64,000 nucleotides of DNA, taken from Catalinimonas alkaloidigena (GTDB lineage Bacteria > Bacteroidota > Bacteroidia > Cytophagales > Cyclobacteriaceae). The stretch covers positions 6,267,001 to 6,331,000 of the forward strand of contig NZ_JAQFIL010000001.1 of the NCBI RefSeq assembly GCF_029504655.1, written 5' to 3'. The notes beneath the pieces were generated by a model, which ran no database searches, was not told where the DNA came from, and saw only the letters and a list, made by a program, of their open reading frames with translations. A program made the translations under genes and the position numbers. Positions 55,882 to 64,000 of this stretch are shown here, piece after piece (position 1 is the first letter of the stretch; every line of letters begins with the position of its first letter).

Positions 55882-57180
55882 TTACTGCCCCACCTGAAGG
55901 TTAATTGGTATTTCCATATTCAACTCAAGCGGACCATAACCCAGATCTACCCGGGTATTCCCTTTCAAGGTAGGCTGAAGTAACTCTCCGTTAAGCAGCC
56001 ATCCTAAGCCGGGATTTTTCTCGTCACTCCAGTTCAGCGACATTCGTATTTTCATCAGTTGACCTTCTCCCGCGGCAATACTACCCGTACTACCTACCGG
56101 ACTGGCTCCGAATACTACCGGCTGAAAAGAGGCCAAATCCGTACTACCAACCAAAGTCGGAGCCTCAATACTAAACTGGTTAGGGTTTTCAATGATGAAA
56201 GGAATTTCTACGAAGAGGCCCGTAATTCTATGCCCCGGATACTCAAGTTTGTCAGGGATATTAGCATAAAAATCACTCCATTTACTATTAAAAGTATTCC
56301 ACTGACTGGCAGCATTGGTATTGATATGTTTGAGGAAAGTAGTAACCATCTGATCCATAACCGATACTGAATCTTCAATGTACAACTTGTCTTTTAGTGC
56401 ATTCCATTGATTTCTGGCTCTAATTTTCGCAGTATTATTCGCTGCAAAGAAAGTATTGATTACCTGGTCAATCACTTTAATATTGGTACCGGGTACTTTA
56501 GAATCAGCTAACAACTTGACAAATGGGTCCTGCTCTTTAAAATTGCTATTGAGCAGATTCACAAAAGGTTGGGCCGCATTTTTATAAGGTAGTAAATCCA
56601 ATTCTTCCATTTGTCCCAGTAATCTTACTTTGGCTAGCTGATTGGCCGCTTTGACCGTCGGTAAAAGGGGCAGGCGAATGGTGTCCCCAAAAACCACCTC
56701 AAAAGTATATTTGCTAAAGCGATCGGGCAGGTCAATACCAAAGTCTGCCAGGTCTACTTTAAACTCAGAGACCAACTCAAAATAATTGTCTTTGCCTAAC
56801 ACGTCCAGGTCTTTGAGTACCCCTTCCGGGCTCAAATCAAAAGTGAAATGATAGGCTACCAGCTCTTCGCTCTTGCCATGAAGCGTAAAAGAAGGCTGCT
56901 GACTGATGTCTCCTGATACTTCCTGTTCGTTTAGCTTGAAGGTTAAATCATGGGCAGGAATTACAATATCCTGATTGAGGGGATTTTTGAACCGGAAGCG
57001 CATCGCCAGCTTTAGCTTTAGGTTTGCCTGTTCTAATTCCGGTTGTATCTGCTCTACCCTAAGATTTTGATAGCGTACTGTAGGAATATTGTCAGAAATA
57101 CGAGGGCTACAGGCAGATGACAATAGCGATAGCAGAAGAAGGAAAAGCACATAGCTTTCCACCAATCGGGAAGTAAACAT
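55882..57180 (-). CDS. LEA-like (type 2) lipoprotein
   Basis: A 432-residue lipoprotein; the lipobox LSSAC ends at Cys24 with SPRISDNIP after it. Two beta-sandwich regions resemble the LEA type 2/WHy domain: about 38-165 (LRVEQIQPELEQANLKLKLA, FRFKNPLNQDIVIPAHDLTF) and about 300-430 (RITGLFVEIPFIIENPNQFS, GNTRVDLGYGPLELNMEIP). Both contain the hydrophobic-NP motif (FKNPLNQ, IENPNQF) that marks this fold. The helical middle (170-300) may form a stalk. It is probably periplasmic and perhaps related to stress or membrane stability. Function is not established. Confidence 0.78.
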   Translation of the reverse strand: MFTSRLVESYVLFLLLLSLLSSACSPRISDNIPTVRYQNLRVEQIQPELEQANLKLKLAMRFRFKNPLNQDIVIPAHDLTFKLNEQEVSGDISQQPSFTLHGKSEELVAYHFTFDLSPEGVLKDLDVLGKDNYFELVSEFKVDLADFGIDLPDRFSKYTFEVVFGDTIRLPLLPTVKAANQLAKVRLLGQMEELDLLPYKNAAQPFVNLLNSNFKEQDPFVKLLADSKVPGTNIKVIDQVINTFFAANNTAKIRARNQWNALKDKLYIEDSVSVMDQMVTTFLKHINTNAASQWNTFNSKWSDFYANIPDKLEYPGHRITGLFVEIPFIIENPNQFSIEAPTLVGSTDLASFQPVVFGASPVGSTGSIAAGEGQLMKIRMSLNWSDEKNPGLGWLLNGELLQPTLKGNTRVDLGYGPLELNMEIPINLQVGQ

Positions 57181-57408
57181 AAGGCATAGGTTTAAGGTGA
57201 TGTATTAACACTCCCTCCACTTGCGTATGAATATTTGTTTTGACAACAAAACCGAAAGCTAGAAAAGAGATATCTATTTATAATGTGAGTTAAGCCTTAG
57301 TTTCTATGTAAACCTCAACCTCAGGAACCTTGAGTACTAAGCTGGTATATAAACTGTGTACGTATAAATTTTCGTCTTAAGCTCCTATTACTACTCTCCA
57401 AATGTTTA

Positions 57409-57441
57409 TTGAGTAAGAGTTACGTTATCTATCTATATTTG
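57409..57441 (+). promoter_or_regulatory. Bacteroidota-type promoter of the toxin-antitoxin-like pair
   Basis: TTG at 57409-57411 and TATATTTG at 57434-57441 are 22 bp apart, close to the -33/-7 consensus. The ATG of the first gene is 16 bp after the -7 box, so the leader would be very short. Confidence 0.5.
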
Positions 57442-57457
57442 GATAAAAGCTATAGAT

Positions 57458-57721
57458 ATGGACTTCAAGGAACTCTATCAAATTGCAAAGAAAGCAATAG
57501 TGTCAACCTTAGGTGAAGACGAACCTACTGATATTCGTTTAGAACAGGCTGAATTTTCAGAAGATTCAGGCTATTGGGAAGTAGTAGTCTCGTTTCTCGT
57601 TGAAAATAAAAATTTGTCTCCACTTAATATTGGAGCTTTAAGATACGAACGTATCTATAAATTAGTCAAAATCAATGATGAAAAAGAAGTCAAGGGTATT
57701 TATATGTTTAGTCATGTATGA
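57458..57721 (+). CDS. small acidic protein, antitoxin-like
   Basis: An 87-residue protein: MDFKELYQIAKKAIVSTLGE at the start and YERIYKLVKINDEKEVKGIY near the end. It is acidic and compact, with an alpha-beta pattern (a helix at 1-18 and strands at 25-50 and 62-80), and no DNA-binding motif is obvious. It ends in an ATGA overlap with the PIN-domain gene, the usual coupling in toxin-antitoxin operons, which supports an antitoxin or accessory role. No family is recognised. Confidence 0.65.
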   Translation: MDFKELYQIAKKAIVSTLGEDEPTDIRLEQAEFSEDSGYWEVVVSFLVENKNLSPLNIGALRYERIYKLVKINDEKEVKGIYMFSHV

Positions 57722-58171
57722 AGATTCTCATTGATAGCAATGCTCTTGTACTGCTGATAATAGGTTTGATAGATCAAAACCTAATACCAAAACATAAGCG
57801 GACTTCTATCTATAGAAAAAAAGATTTCGAGCGCCTTCTAAATGTAATCAAGGATTTCAACCATCTGATCGTACTTCCAAATATCTGGACGGAAGTAGAC
57901 AATCTCTTCACTCTCAGGAAATTATAAATGGCCTTACATTGAAACGATAAAAGCATTAGTAGGCCAAACTACAGAGAATTATTTGAAATCCGAGCTAGGT
58001 GTAAAAAGTGATTATTTCATTCAAGTTGGATTGACAGATGCTTTAATTCTGGAATTAGGTAAAAAATGTGATTTGTTAATTTCAGCGGATTCTACACTGT
58101 CTGACATCGCTATTGCAAATGGCATAAAAGTTTTTGACTTAGTCCAAAAGAGGAACGAAGATTTTAAGTGA
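57718..58171 (+). pseudogene. frameshifted PIN-domain toxin-like gene
   Basis: Two frames make one PIN-like ribonuclease of about 150 residues. Frame one: MKILIDSNALVLLIIGLIDQ through VLPNIWTEVDNLFTLRK, holding the first catalytic Asp (D6) and the Glu of WTEVDN. Frame two resumes as NYKWPYIETIKALVGQTTEN and carries VGLTDALILELGKKCDLLIS with ADSTLSDIAI, the remaining acidic residues. The switch is at the AAA of 57919-57921: one fewer A would keep the frame. The run is short, so a sequencing slip is less likely than in crtY. The PIN fold cleaves RNA in VapC-type toxins; here the truncated first frame ends before half the active site. The downstream acylase gene is convergent. Confidence 0.72.
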
Positions 58172-58180
58172 TACTTTAAT

Positions 58181-60601
58181 CTAAGGTTGTAACCTCAGCA
58201 CCTCCTGCGCTGCCTGTTCCACCTTCTCTTTACTGTAATAGACCGGGAAATAGCGGTCCTGCGCCCACTGCTCAAACAGGTTACGATAGTAAGGACTATC
58301 CGGGTCACCCGACTGACCGGGGGTATTGCTGCCCAAAGCCCTGTCCCAGTCACCGGTATCTACAATAAGACGAAAAGATGCCCCGGAAGATTGGTTGTCA
58401 TTCCCACCGGTGCTGCCCACCGTATAGCTGTTACCTCCCCGAGGGTACGGCCCTACATCCAGTTGAGCTCTGGTTTGTGCATTGACAGCCGCGCTCAGCG
58501 GATGACGAAGCAAGATATGTTTGTAGTCTTCCTGCCCGTACTGCCAGTCGTTCATATCATTACCTAAGCGATTATTAAGATCATTTACCGCCTCTTCCAG
58601 GCTGCTAATCAACAAGCGATCACGTACTTCTACCGGGTCTCTCCAGACTGGGCTTTCTCCCATCTCCGGCAGCGGACTGACCAGCCAGTTGAGCACATTG
58701 GTCATGGGAAGGGAAGTGATGACCTTCTGAGCTTTTTCGGGAACCATCAGCGCATGCATATTATCTTTGAGCTGATCTTCCCAGCGATCATAGATGGCGG
58801 CGGCCACTGAATTTGCCTCTAATCTGTAATCCCAATCCAGCAGAAGAGCTCTGGCTTGTGCTGTTTGTCTGTCATTCACTTCCAAACCTTTGAGTAAAGG
58901 CACCAGATTACGGGCGGGAATGGACAGATAGTCGGTCTGCAACTGAGCCATGTCCATCAGGCTGTGTTTTTTGCCGGTATTCAGCACTTCCGCAAGACGG
59001 TCGGCACGATAGGAGTCGGACCAGCTATAGCCCACGGCATTACGGTAAGGGTAACCATCGGGCACCTGCTTCTCATTGGCAGTCGCTTTGATGCCACTTT
59101 CGGGATTGTACACATGAGGCTTGGCTTTGATCGGCAAATAACCATCCCACTCATAACGGCCATCACCGGAAACCGGTACCAAACCGCTCCAGTGCGGACG
59201 AATAGGCGCAATTCCCACTGCCTGCCAGCCGATATTGCCGTCCTTATCCGCCCACACCATATTTTCACCGGGTATATTACTATAGCTGCAGGCTTCTCTG
59301 AATTCTTCCCAGCTTTTGGCCTGATCCATGCGCAGGCTGGCCAGGTAAGGAGAGCCTCCTACTTCCAGCCATGCGCAGCGAATGGCATAAGCTTTATGGT
59401 TTACAGTATCTTCATAAACCACCGGCCCGTGCCGGGTATATTTAAGGGCTACACTTACATCTTCCTGTCCTTTCACTGCGATGCTTTCCTCTATCACCCG
59501 CATATCTTCCCAGCGCTCCTGGTAGCGGTACTGAGAAGGATCGTCAGGATTCGTGTCATACACATATAAGTCTTCTCCATCGGTACGGAAAACGGTTAAC
59601 CCCCAGGCACCGTATTCATTATGCCCGATGGAAATGCCCGGAATCTCCGGTTCCCCTCCTCCGATCACGTTCCAGCCAGGTGCATTAAGGTGTACCCAGT
59701 AACGCAATGAAGGCACTGCCTGTGTACGATGTGGATCATTGGCCATTATGGGAAAGCCACTCTGCGTATGTTCCCCGCTCACTACCCAGTTGTTACTGCC
59801 AATACTTTCTCTTTCCTCTTCCAGATTTGCCAAAGCCATTTGCCGTTCTTCCATAAGCTGCTCCGACATATCAGCCTCGGCTCTCCATTTAGCATTTACA
59901 ATATCCTCGGGGCGAAAAGTTACCGACTGCCGATAAGCGTTGTACAACTCAAGTATATCATCAAACAGCAATTCCACATTGATGGCAGTATCCAGTGCCA
60001 GATCAGGGGTGTCGGGATGAAAGTTCATCAGTTGGTTTACTTTATCCGGTCCCAGCAATGCTACTGCTCTCCCGATTTGCATTTCCTGTCCGATATTGCC
60101 CAACAAACCCTGATGGCGGGAGATGACATTTTCCGGCGTCCAGTAGCCGGGCCTGATGCCCAGCAGCTCAAACTCCATCGGCAGCAGATCTGCATTCTTC
60201 TCAGTCTCTCCGATATAGGCGTTCACCCCTTCCACAAAAGCTTTGATAATCGCTTCTCCATGCGGGTGATAATGATTCATCTCCTGCCGCATATTGCCTC
60301 TGAACTTAAAGAGCCTGGTACCTATGTCACGCTTAAGCTCACGTTCGCCCAGTATTTCGGCAACAGTACCTTCGGTTTGTCGGCGCCAGACCTCAAACTG
60401 GAAAAGACGATCACGGGCGGCGCAATAACCCTGGGCAAAGAAGAGGTCATGCTCGTTCTCCGCATAGATATGGTTGATGCCCCAGGGGTCACGATAGACT
60501 TCTACCGGGGCTTGCAGACCCTCCAGCTTTAAAGTATCGTTGGCAAAAGAAGAAAAAGTAAAAAAGACAAAAGATAAGGTCAGCAGCAGTTTGTGCATCA
60601 T
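58181..60601 (-). CDS. penicillin-acylase-family amidohydrolase
   Basis: An 806-residue exported Ntn hydrolase precursor. The signal peptide covers 1-20 (FFTFSSFA). The alpha chain runs to the self-cleavage site, and the nucleophile is Ser269 in ESIGSNNWVVSGEHTQSG, followed by the conserved NDPHR. The beta chain has GIAPIRPHW, NPESGIKATANEKQ and the late GGNDNQSSGASFRLIVDTGD with the oxyanion-type Asn. Processing gives an alpha-beta heterodimer in the periplasm that cleaves N-acyl bonds. Substrates may be beta-lactams, acyl-homoserine lactones or other acylated compounds and cannot be chosen here. The second Met, three bases later, is an equally good start. Confidence 0.92.
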   Translation of the reverse strand: MMHKLLLTLSFVFFTFSSFANDTLKLEGLQAPVEVYRDPWGINHIYAENEHDLFFAQGYCAARDRLFQFEVWRRQTEGTVAEILGERELKRDIGTRLFKFRGNMRQEMNHYHPHGEAIIKAFVEGVNAYIGETEKNADLLPMEFELLGIRPGYWTPENVISRHQGLLGNIGQEMQIGRAVALLGPDKVNQLMNFHPDTPDLALDTAINVELLFDDILELYNAYRQSVTFRPEDIVNAKWRAEADMSEQLMEERQMALANLEEERESIGSNNWVVSGEHTQSGFPIMANDPHRTQAVPSLRYWVHLNAPGWNVIGGGEPEIPGISIGHNEYGAWGLTVFRTDGEDLYVYDTNPDDPSQYRYQERWEDMRVIEESIAVKGQEDVSVALKYTRHGPVVYEDTVNHKAYAIRCAWLEVGGSPYLASLRMDQAKSWEEFREACSYSNIPGENMVWADKDGNIGWQAVGIAPIRPHWSGLVPVSGDGRYEWDGYLPIKAKPHVYNPESGIKATANEKQVPDGYPYRNAVGYSWSDSYRADRLAEVLNTGKKHSLMDMAQLQTDYLSIPARNLVPLLKGLEVNDRQTAQARALLLDWDYRLEANSVAAAIYDRWEDQLKDNMHALMVPEKAQKVITSLPMTNVLNWLVSPLPEMGESPVWRDPVEVRDRLLISSLEEAVNDLNNRLGNDMNDWQYGQEDYKHILLRHPLSAAVNAQTRAQLDVGPYPRGGNSYTVGSTGGNDNQSSGASFRLIVDTGDWDRALGSNTPGQSGDPDSPYYRNLFEQWAQDRYFPVYYSKEKVEQAAQEVLRLQP

Positions 60602-60689
60602 GCTTAGGTCAGGTAAAGTATGGGTTGTACATAGGAGCGGAATCGCTCATAGCTGCCTAATTTAAAAAATCTTTGCTTAATTCTACGAT

Positions 60690-61541
60690 CTACTCTTCTG
60701 AAGATAGGTGCTGCATCCATTCTAGCGGATAATCGGTCTGAATGATGTTGGCCCCATATTCCAGCAACTTCTCTAAGGCTTCTTCTGCCTTTCCTGCCTG
60801 CATAGCCTCGTCAGGATCACCCAGGGCGTTGATCCAAACCCTTGCTTCATGCGACTTGATCAGGTCTACGGTTTTGTCATCATAAAAAGAGAAGTCAATA
60901 TGCACCACTTCGGGAGAGAAAAGCTGTATGGCAGAATCCGCCATAGCCAAAGAATAAGCCCGGGGCATGATCATAAAGTCTGGATTGGCCGCCTGCACCT
61001 TTTCCAACACCTCAAAGTCACTGTCAAAAAAGAAGACGTTGTCTTGCGTCCCGGTCTGCTCCACGATTTCCATCACTTTTTCAATCTCGCTGGTTTTGAG
61101 GTCCAGGTCTACCAGGATTTTGCCCTTGCTGAGCAGCAGAATTTCTTCCAGGGTTGGGATTTTGTATGGCGTCACTTCTCCATCGTGCACCAGCGAAAGC
61201 TTTTGCAATTCCTTCCAACTCATTTTTTCGGGATCACCTTTGCCGCTAGTGGTTCTGTCTATGGTGCGATCGTGCATCAGGAAGGCCATACCGTCCTCGC
61301 TTACTTTTACGTCTATTTCTATGATGTCCACACCCTGCTCAATGGCCTGCTGCACGGCAGGAATGGAATTTTCGGGATATTTATGATGCATTGCCCGATG
61401 CGAGGCTACCAAAACACGGGATGAATAAGGATTTAAAAAGTCAGCTTTGAGCTGTTCAAAATCATTCTGCGTAGCGACTTCCTGTCCGAAGGATGTCAGT
61501 ACAAGGATATACGTCAGCAGGGATAAGAAAGCTTTTTTCAT
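60690..61541 (-). CDS. secreted glycerophosphodiester phosphodiesterase
   Basis: A 283-residue exported GDPD-family protein with a signal peptide of about 19 residues (FLSLLTYILVLTSFGQ). The catalytic core starts with VASHRAMHHKYPENSIPAV, where the His and Glu-Asn are active-site residues, continues with IIEIDVKVSEDG (metal Glu and Asp) and LMHDRTIDRTTSGKG (second His). The C-terminal barrel strand reads GANIIQTDYPLEW. It hydrolyses deacylated phospholipids to glycerol-3-phosphate, or related diesters, in the periplasm. It has the TIM-barrel length of the family and no insert. It is 88 bp downstream of nothing coding to its right and is read after a 257-bp gap from the helicase gene. Confidence 0.93.
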   Translation of the reverse strand: MKKAFLSLLTYILVLTSFGQEVATQNDFEQLKADFLNPYSSRVLVASHRAMHHKYPENSIPAVQQAIEQGVDIIEIDVKVSEDGMAFLMHDRTIDRTTSGKGDPEKMSWKELQKLSLVHDGEVTPYKIPTLEEILLLSKGKILVDLDLKTSEIEKVMEIVEQTGTQDNVFFFDSDFEVLEKVQAANPDFMIMPRAYSLAMADSAIQLFSPEVVHIDFSFYDDKTVDLIKSHEARVWINALGDPDEAMQAGKAEEALEKLLEYGANIIQTDYPLEWMQHLSSEE

Positions 61542-61797
61542 GTAGGTGGATAGGTTTAGGATGAAGCAGAAATGTAAGGCTTTTATGACAGATCAGCCGC
61601 TTTTTGCTGTTGTTTTAATGTTAAGAAGCGAAGCAGGCAGGCTCTTCAACGTGCGCAAGGGTATGGTAGGGGCTGTTACCAATAACCAGAGAAGTCCCCA
61701 GCCAGAGGCTCCGCCAGGGTGGAAGATGTAAATAGGGATATTAGTCACAGCTACGGCAGCTCGGTCGCAAGGCTCAAGCGACTGGAATCGTTTATTG

Positions 61798-64000
61798 TTA
61801 TCTCCATTTATTTATTCTTTCTGCTTTTTCTTCAAATTCTGAAGCAAGCGAATTGATTCTTGCTTTCAGGAGTAATTTTCTCCCTTCAATCGTTCTGGTG
61901 TATATCAAATCACATTTCCCAACAAATCCAGACCATTGAGTTTGGAAAAACTCCGCAAACTGTTTTTTCCCCCCAATGACTTCCGGTACTGCATGGTAGT
62001 CTTTTTGAGCTATGATTTTAAGAAAATAGTTTTTTCTGATGATGAGATACCTGGGATTGTCAACGATACTGATGGTTTCCTGCAAAGCCTTTATAAAAAC
62101 AGACTTTTCATAAGTTGTTCCACCTTCCAGATGGCAATAAACTGTACCAAAATCATCTAGTGACGATATTATCCTCAATTTTGAATAATCTGTATGTATT
62201 GCTCCTACTTTAATTAAGGATACTAAAAGTGCTTCCCCAATCTGATGTACATCTTTAGCAATATCCCGATATTTGATATACAGTCTTAAGGTTTTAAAGG
62301 CAAGACCTCCAAAAGTTATCATGCCTACACTACCAAATACTGCTAAGCAGATGTATACTGCTTCTCGTGATCTCAGATGTCTTGCAATTCTGCTTAGCAC
62401 TTGTAAAGCCTCTAATCCATACCCAATAAAACCCGAAACGAGGATGCCTATAAGAGACTTGATGGTTCTGGTATAGTAAAGTGATTTGATTTTTCTGTAT
62501 TCCTCATCTTCAGGGAAAGGAATCAAGATCTCTTCAACCAGGCTGGTTCCAGAAGACAATGCCTGCTGCCACTTTTCTCTCAGTTGGTCTCGCTGTCCAG
62601 CACCCAAAAGCATGGCCGCATTTGCATGACGTACTTGTTGTTCTGTGGTAAACTGATGAGGTAAATTCAAACGTCCATATCCATTTTCAATATTTATTTC
62701 GTCTCTAAATGAAACGCCCACAAATGCCCTGAAACGTCTTTTCAGTATTTTTATATCATCTCCTCCATCTAAAGCTTCAGGGTTTGCACATACCAAGTGC
62801 CAAATGTTAGCAGTTTTGTCATAGTTATGCCTTTCGGTACGTATAGCTCGCCCTCTCATCTGGTTTGATAATACGTAGGAACCTACAAAACTTGCTAGAA
62901 TCAATGCATTCACTGCTGGAGCATCCCAACCTTCGCCAAGTAAAGATTTAGTACCCACAAGTACTTCAATATTTCCTTGTTGAAAAATCTGTGTAATGAT
63001 ATGGACAACATCAAGCTTCAATTGCTCTGTTAGATTAACCATCAGATACATATCATCGTAAGGAAGCGGAGTAGTGACTAAGTTGTCTACTTTGTATTTA
63101 TAAGCAACCTCTCTTAATGCTCTTTCTGCTATTTTAGGAATGATAATTAAAGAGCCAGTTAATACACCGAGCTTGATATTTTCTTTATGTGTTCTTCGCA
63201 GTTTTTCAAAAATAGGAAGTACTCCAATCTTATTTAATTCCAGGTTATTTTGCGCTTGATGCGTTAGAAATTCTTTTCTTATATAATCTGTGAGGATAAC
63301 CATTCTCAAATTCTGACCCAGATGTTGGTGCTCAAACGTCACAATATTCTCAATGCTATCCAGTTTACTGATGCTAGAGCTTAATAGCCTATTAATTTTA
63401 TGATTGTATCTAAAATTGATCGTTCGCCTCTCTATTGCACCATTCCGTATTAGTTTATGCATCATTTTATGTTGATGCTCTTTGTACTGGCTAAAATTGA
63501 TAGGATCTTTATAAAAATAAAATGTTAACAGTATCTCCATCCACTCATAGTTCAGCGGAGGAATGCTAAACTCTTTATCACCAATAATCTCTGTATGTTC
63601 ATCGTTAATTTCTTTGCCTAGCGCATGCAGATATATTAATGTGGCTGAATAGTACTCCAGATTATTATATATCCAATCAAGGTGGGCAGCAGGTTGACAA
63701 TAAATAGGGTGTTGTTCAATTGCTGAAACGAGCACCTCATCAACTTTAATTTCTTCATACAGTGTCCGAATTTTCTGGAAAAACGCTCTGATCTTTTCGT
63801 TTTCTTCATTTGTGGGACGTGAGAAATACACATAATCCTGATGAGGGCATAAATCTCCCTCAACAACCAACTCAGGCACAGAAATTTCAGCATCTACAGG
63901 TCCATTAAGTGCTGTGTATCTTTGCCATTCTGCATAAGAAACGTCATAAGGCGGGGTAGCTGTTAACCCTACAATGGTAGGCTTAAGTACGTCTTTGACT
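61798..64000 (-). CDS. superfamily II helicase with membrane segments (partial)
   Basis: The frame stays open past an internal Met (63879) to the window edge, so the N-terminus is missing. In the visible part, motif III reads IVGLTATPPYD at the very end of the window, and the second RecA domain holds EVLVGTKSLLGEGWDAPAVN (motif V) and QMRGRAIRTERH (motif VI). The C-terminal third has two hydrophobic helices (about 474-492 and 508-530 counted from the internal Met: IKSLIGILVSGFIGYG and VYICLAVFGSVGMITFGGLA), which is unusual for a helicase. The end, VDNPRYLIIRKNYFLKII and GRKLLLKARINSLASEF, looks like a conserved family domain. Such helicases occur in accessory and defence loci; the partners, if any, lie outside the window. 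Confidence 0.82.
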   Translation of the reverse strand, partial: VKDVLKPTIVGLTATPPYDVSYAEWQRYTALNGPVDAEISVPELVVEGDLCPHQDYVYFSRPTNEENEKIRAFFQKIRTLYEEIKVDEVLVSAIEQHPIYCQPAAHLDWIYNNLEYYSATLIYLHALGKEINDEHTEIIGDKEFSIPPLNYEWMEILLTFYFYKDPINFSQYKEHQHKMMHKLIRNGAIERRTINFRYNHKINRLLSSSISKLDSIENIVTFEHQHLGQNLRMVILTDYIRKEFLTHQAQNNLELNKIGVLPIFEKLRRTHKENIKLGVLTGSLIIIPKIAERALREVAYKYKVDNLVTTPLPYDDMYLMVNLTEQLKLDVVHIITQIFQQGNIEVLVGTKSLLGEGWDAPAVNALILASFVGSYVLSNQMRGRAIRTERHNYDKTANIWHLVCANPEALDGGDDIKILKRRFRAFVGVSFRDEINIENGYGRLNLPHQFTTEQQVRHANAAMLLGAGQRDQLREKWQQALSSGTSLVEEILIPFPEDEEYRKIKSLYYTRTIKSLIGILVSGFIGYGLEALQVLSRIARHLRSREAVYICLAVFGSVGMITFGGLAFKTLRLYIKYRDIAKDVHQIGEALLVSLIKVGAIHTDYSKLRIISSLDDFGTVYCHLEGGTTYEKSVFIKALQETISIVDNPRYLIIRKNYFLKIIAQKDYHAVPEVIGGKKQFAEFFQTQWSGFVGKCDLIYTRTIEGRKLLLKARINSLASEFEEKAERINKWR

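Noticed and set aside
59729..60532. 267-codon open frame antisense to the penicillin acylase gene
   Set aside because: The acylase frame has its nucleophile and all family motifs; the antisense product has no recognisable features. The same applies to the 201-codon frame at 58964-59569.
60849..61424. 191-codon open frame antisense to the GDPD gene
   Set aside because: It mirrors a gene with a full catalytic site and has no support of its own.
1..64000. tRNA, rRNA, CRISPR array, prophage or complete IS
   Set aside because: I found no cloverleaf, rRNA-like stretch, regularly spaced repeat, integrase or transposase gene. A tRNA scan would be needed to exclude a missed tRNA.

Overview
The window reads as a chromosomal segment of a Bacteroidota bacterium, most likely a gliding or T9SS-bearing member of Cytophagales. 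The evidence is the GldD gliding lipoprotein, the type IX secretion sortase PorU with the outer-membrane protein PorV, class-typical promoters (TTG, about 21 bp, TAnnTTTG) before glyS, ileS and a toxin-antitoxin-like pair, very weak Shine-Dalgarno signals, and many secreted or lipid-anchored proteins. A lycopene cyclase/Blh (retinal) pair hints at a lit, probably aquatic, habitat. I saw no rRNA, tRNA, CRISPR array or complete insertion sequence. Genus cannot be fixed from this window.

Layout. 1-5.7 kb: tail of an unknown gene, a large FtsX/MacB-type permease, then an ECF sigma factor operon with a small membrane protein (probable anti-sigma or regulator) and a Spy-like periplasmic protein, then a secreted orphan. 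5.7-8.4 kb: a two-subunit molybdenum hydroxylase (IorB/IorA type) with two palindromes upstream. 8.5-10.8 kb: an unusual island in which an intact truncated haemoglobin and a decayed copy of the same gene, including its upstream region, flank a three-domain regulator (DUF4242-like, degenerate class III cyclase, AraC HTH). 10.9-15.4 kb: a lipoprotein, a secreted M14 peptidase and an Asp-box (sialidase-like) protein. 15.5-17.4 kb: a damaged carotenoid/retinal operon (crtY frameshifted in a run of eight A/T; blh with an apparent in-frame internal deletion). 17.5-24.2 kb: gltB-gltD with a palindrome-rich upstream region.

24.2-38.3 kb is mostly housekeeping: recG, gldD, rfbB, glyS, an MtfA-like peptidase, an RND/MMPL exporter, ileS and lspA, interrupted at 28.2-28.9 kb by a long hairpin and a decayed Uma2-family nuclease. 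38.4-46.6 kb: small lipoproteins, a tiny Cys-rich ORF with its own terminator, an Fpg/Nei glycosylase lacking most zinc-finger cysteines, an M1 aminopeptidase, a polyprenyl synthase, a PAS histidine kinase and a DUF6503 lipoprotein. 46.6-57.2 kb: porV-porU and a leftward block of envelope proteins (MORN-like, SMP-30-like, DUF2254, LEA-like). 57.4-64 kb: a toxin-antitoxin-like pair whose PIN-domain gene is frameshifted, a penicillin-acylase-family hydrolase, a secreted glycerophosphodiesterase, and a superfamily II helicase with C-terminal membrane segments that runs off the window.

The themes are envelope biology and secretion, central nitrogen assimilation and translation, and small accessory spots of gene decay (globin copy, crtY/blh, Uma2, PIN). 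The least explained unit is the DUF4242-cyclase-AraC regulator between the live and dead globin genes.
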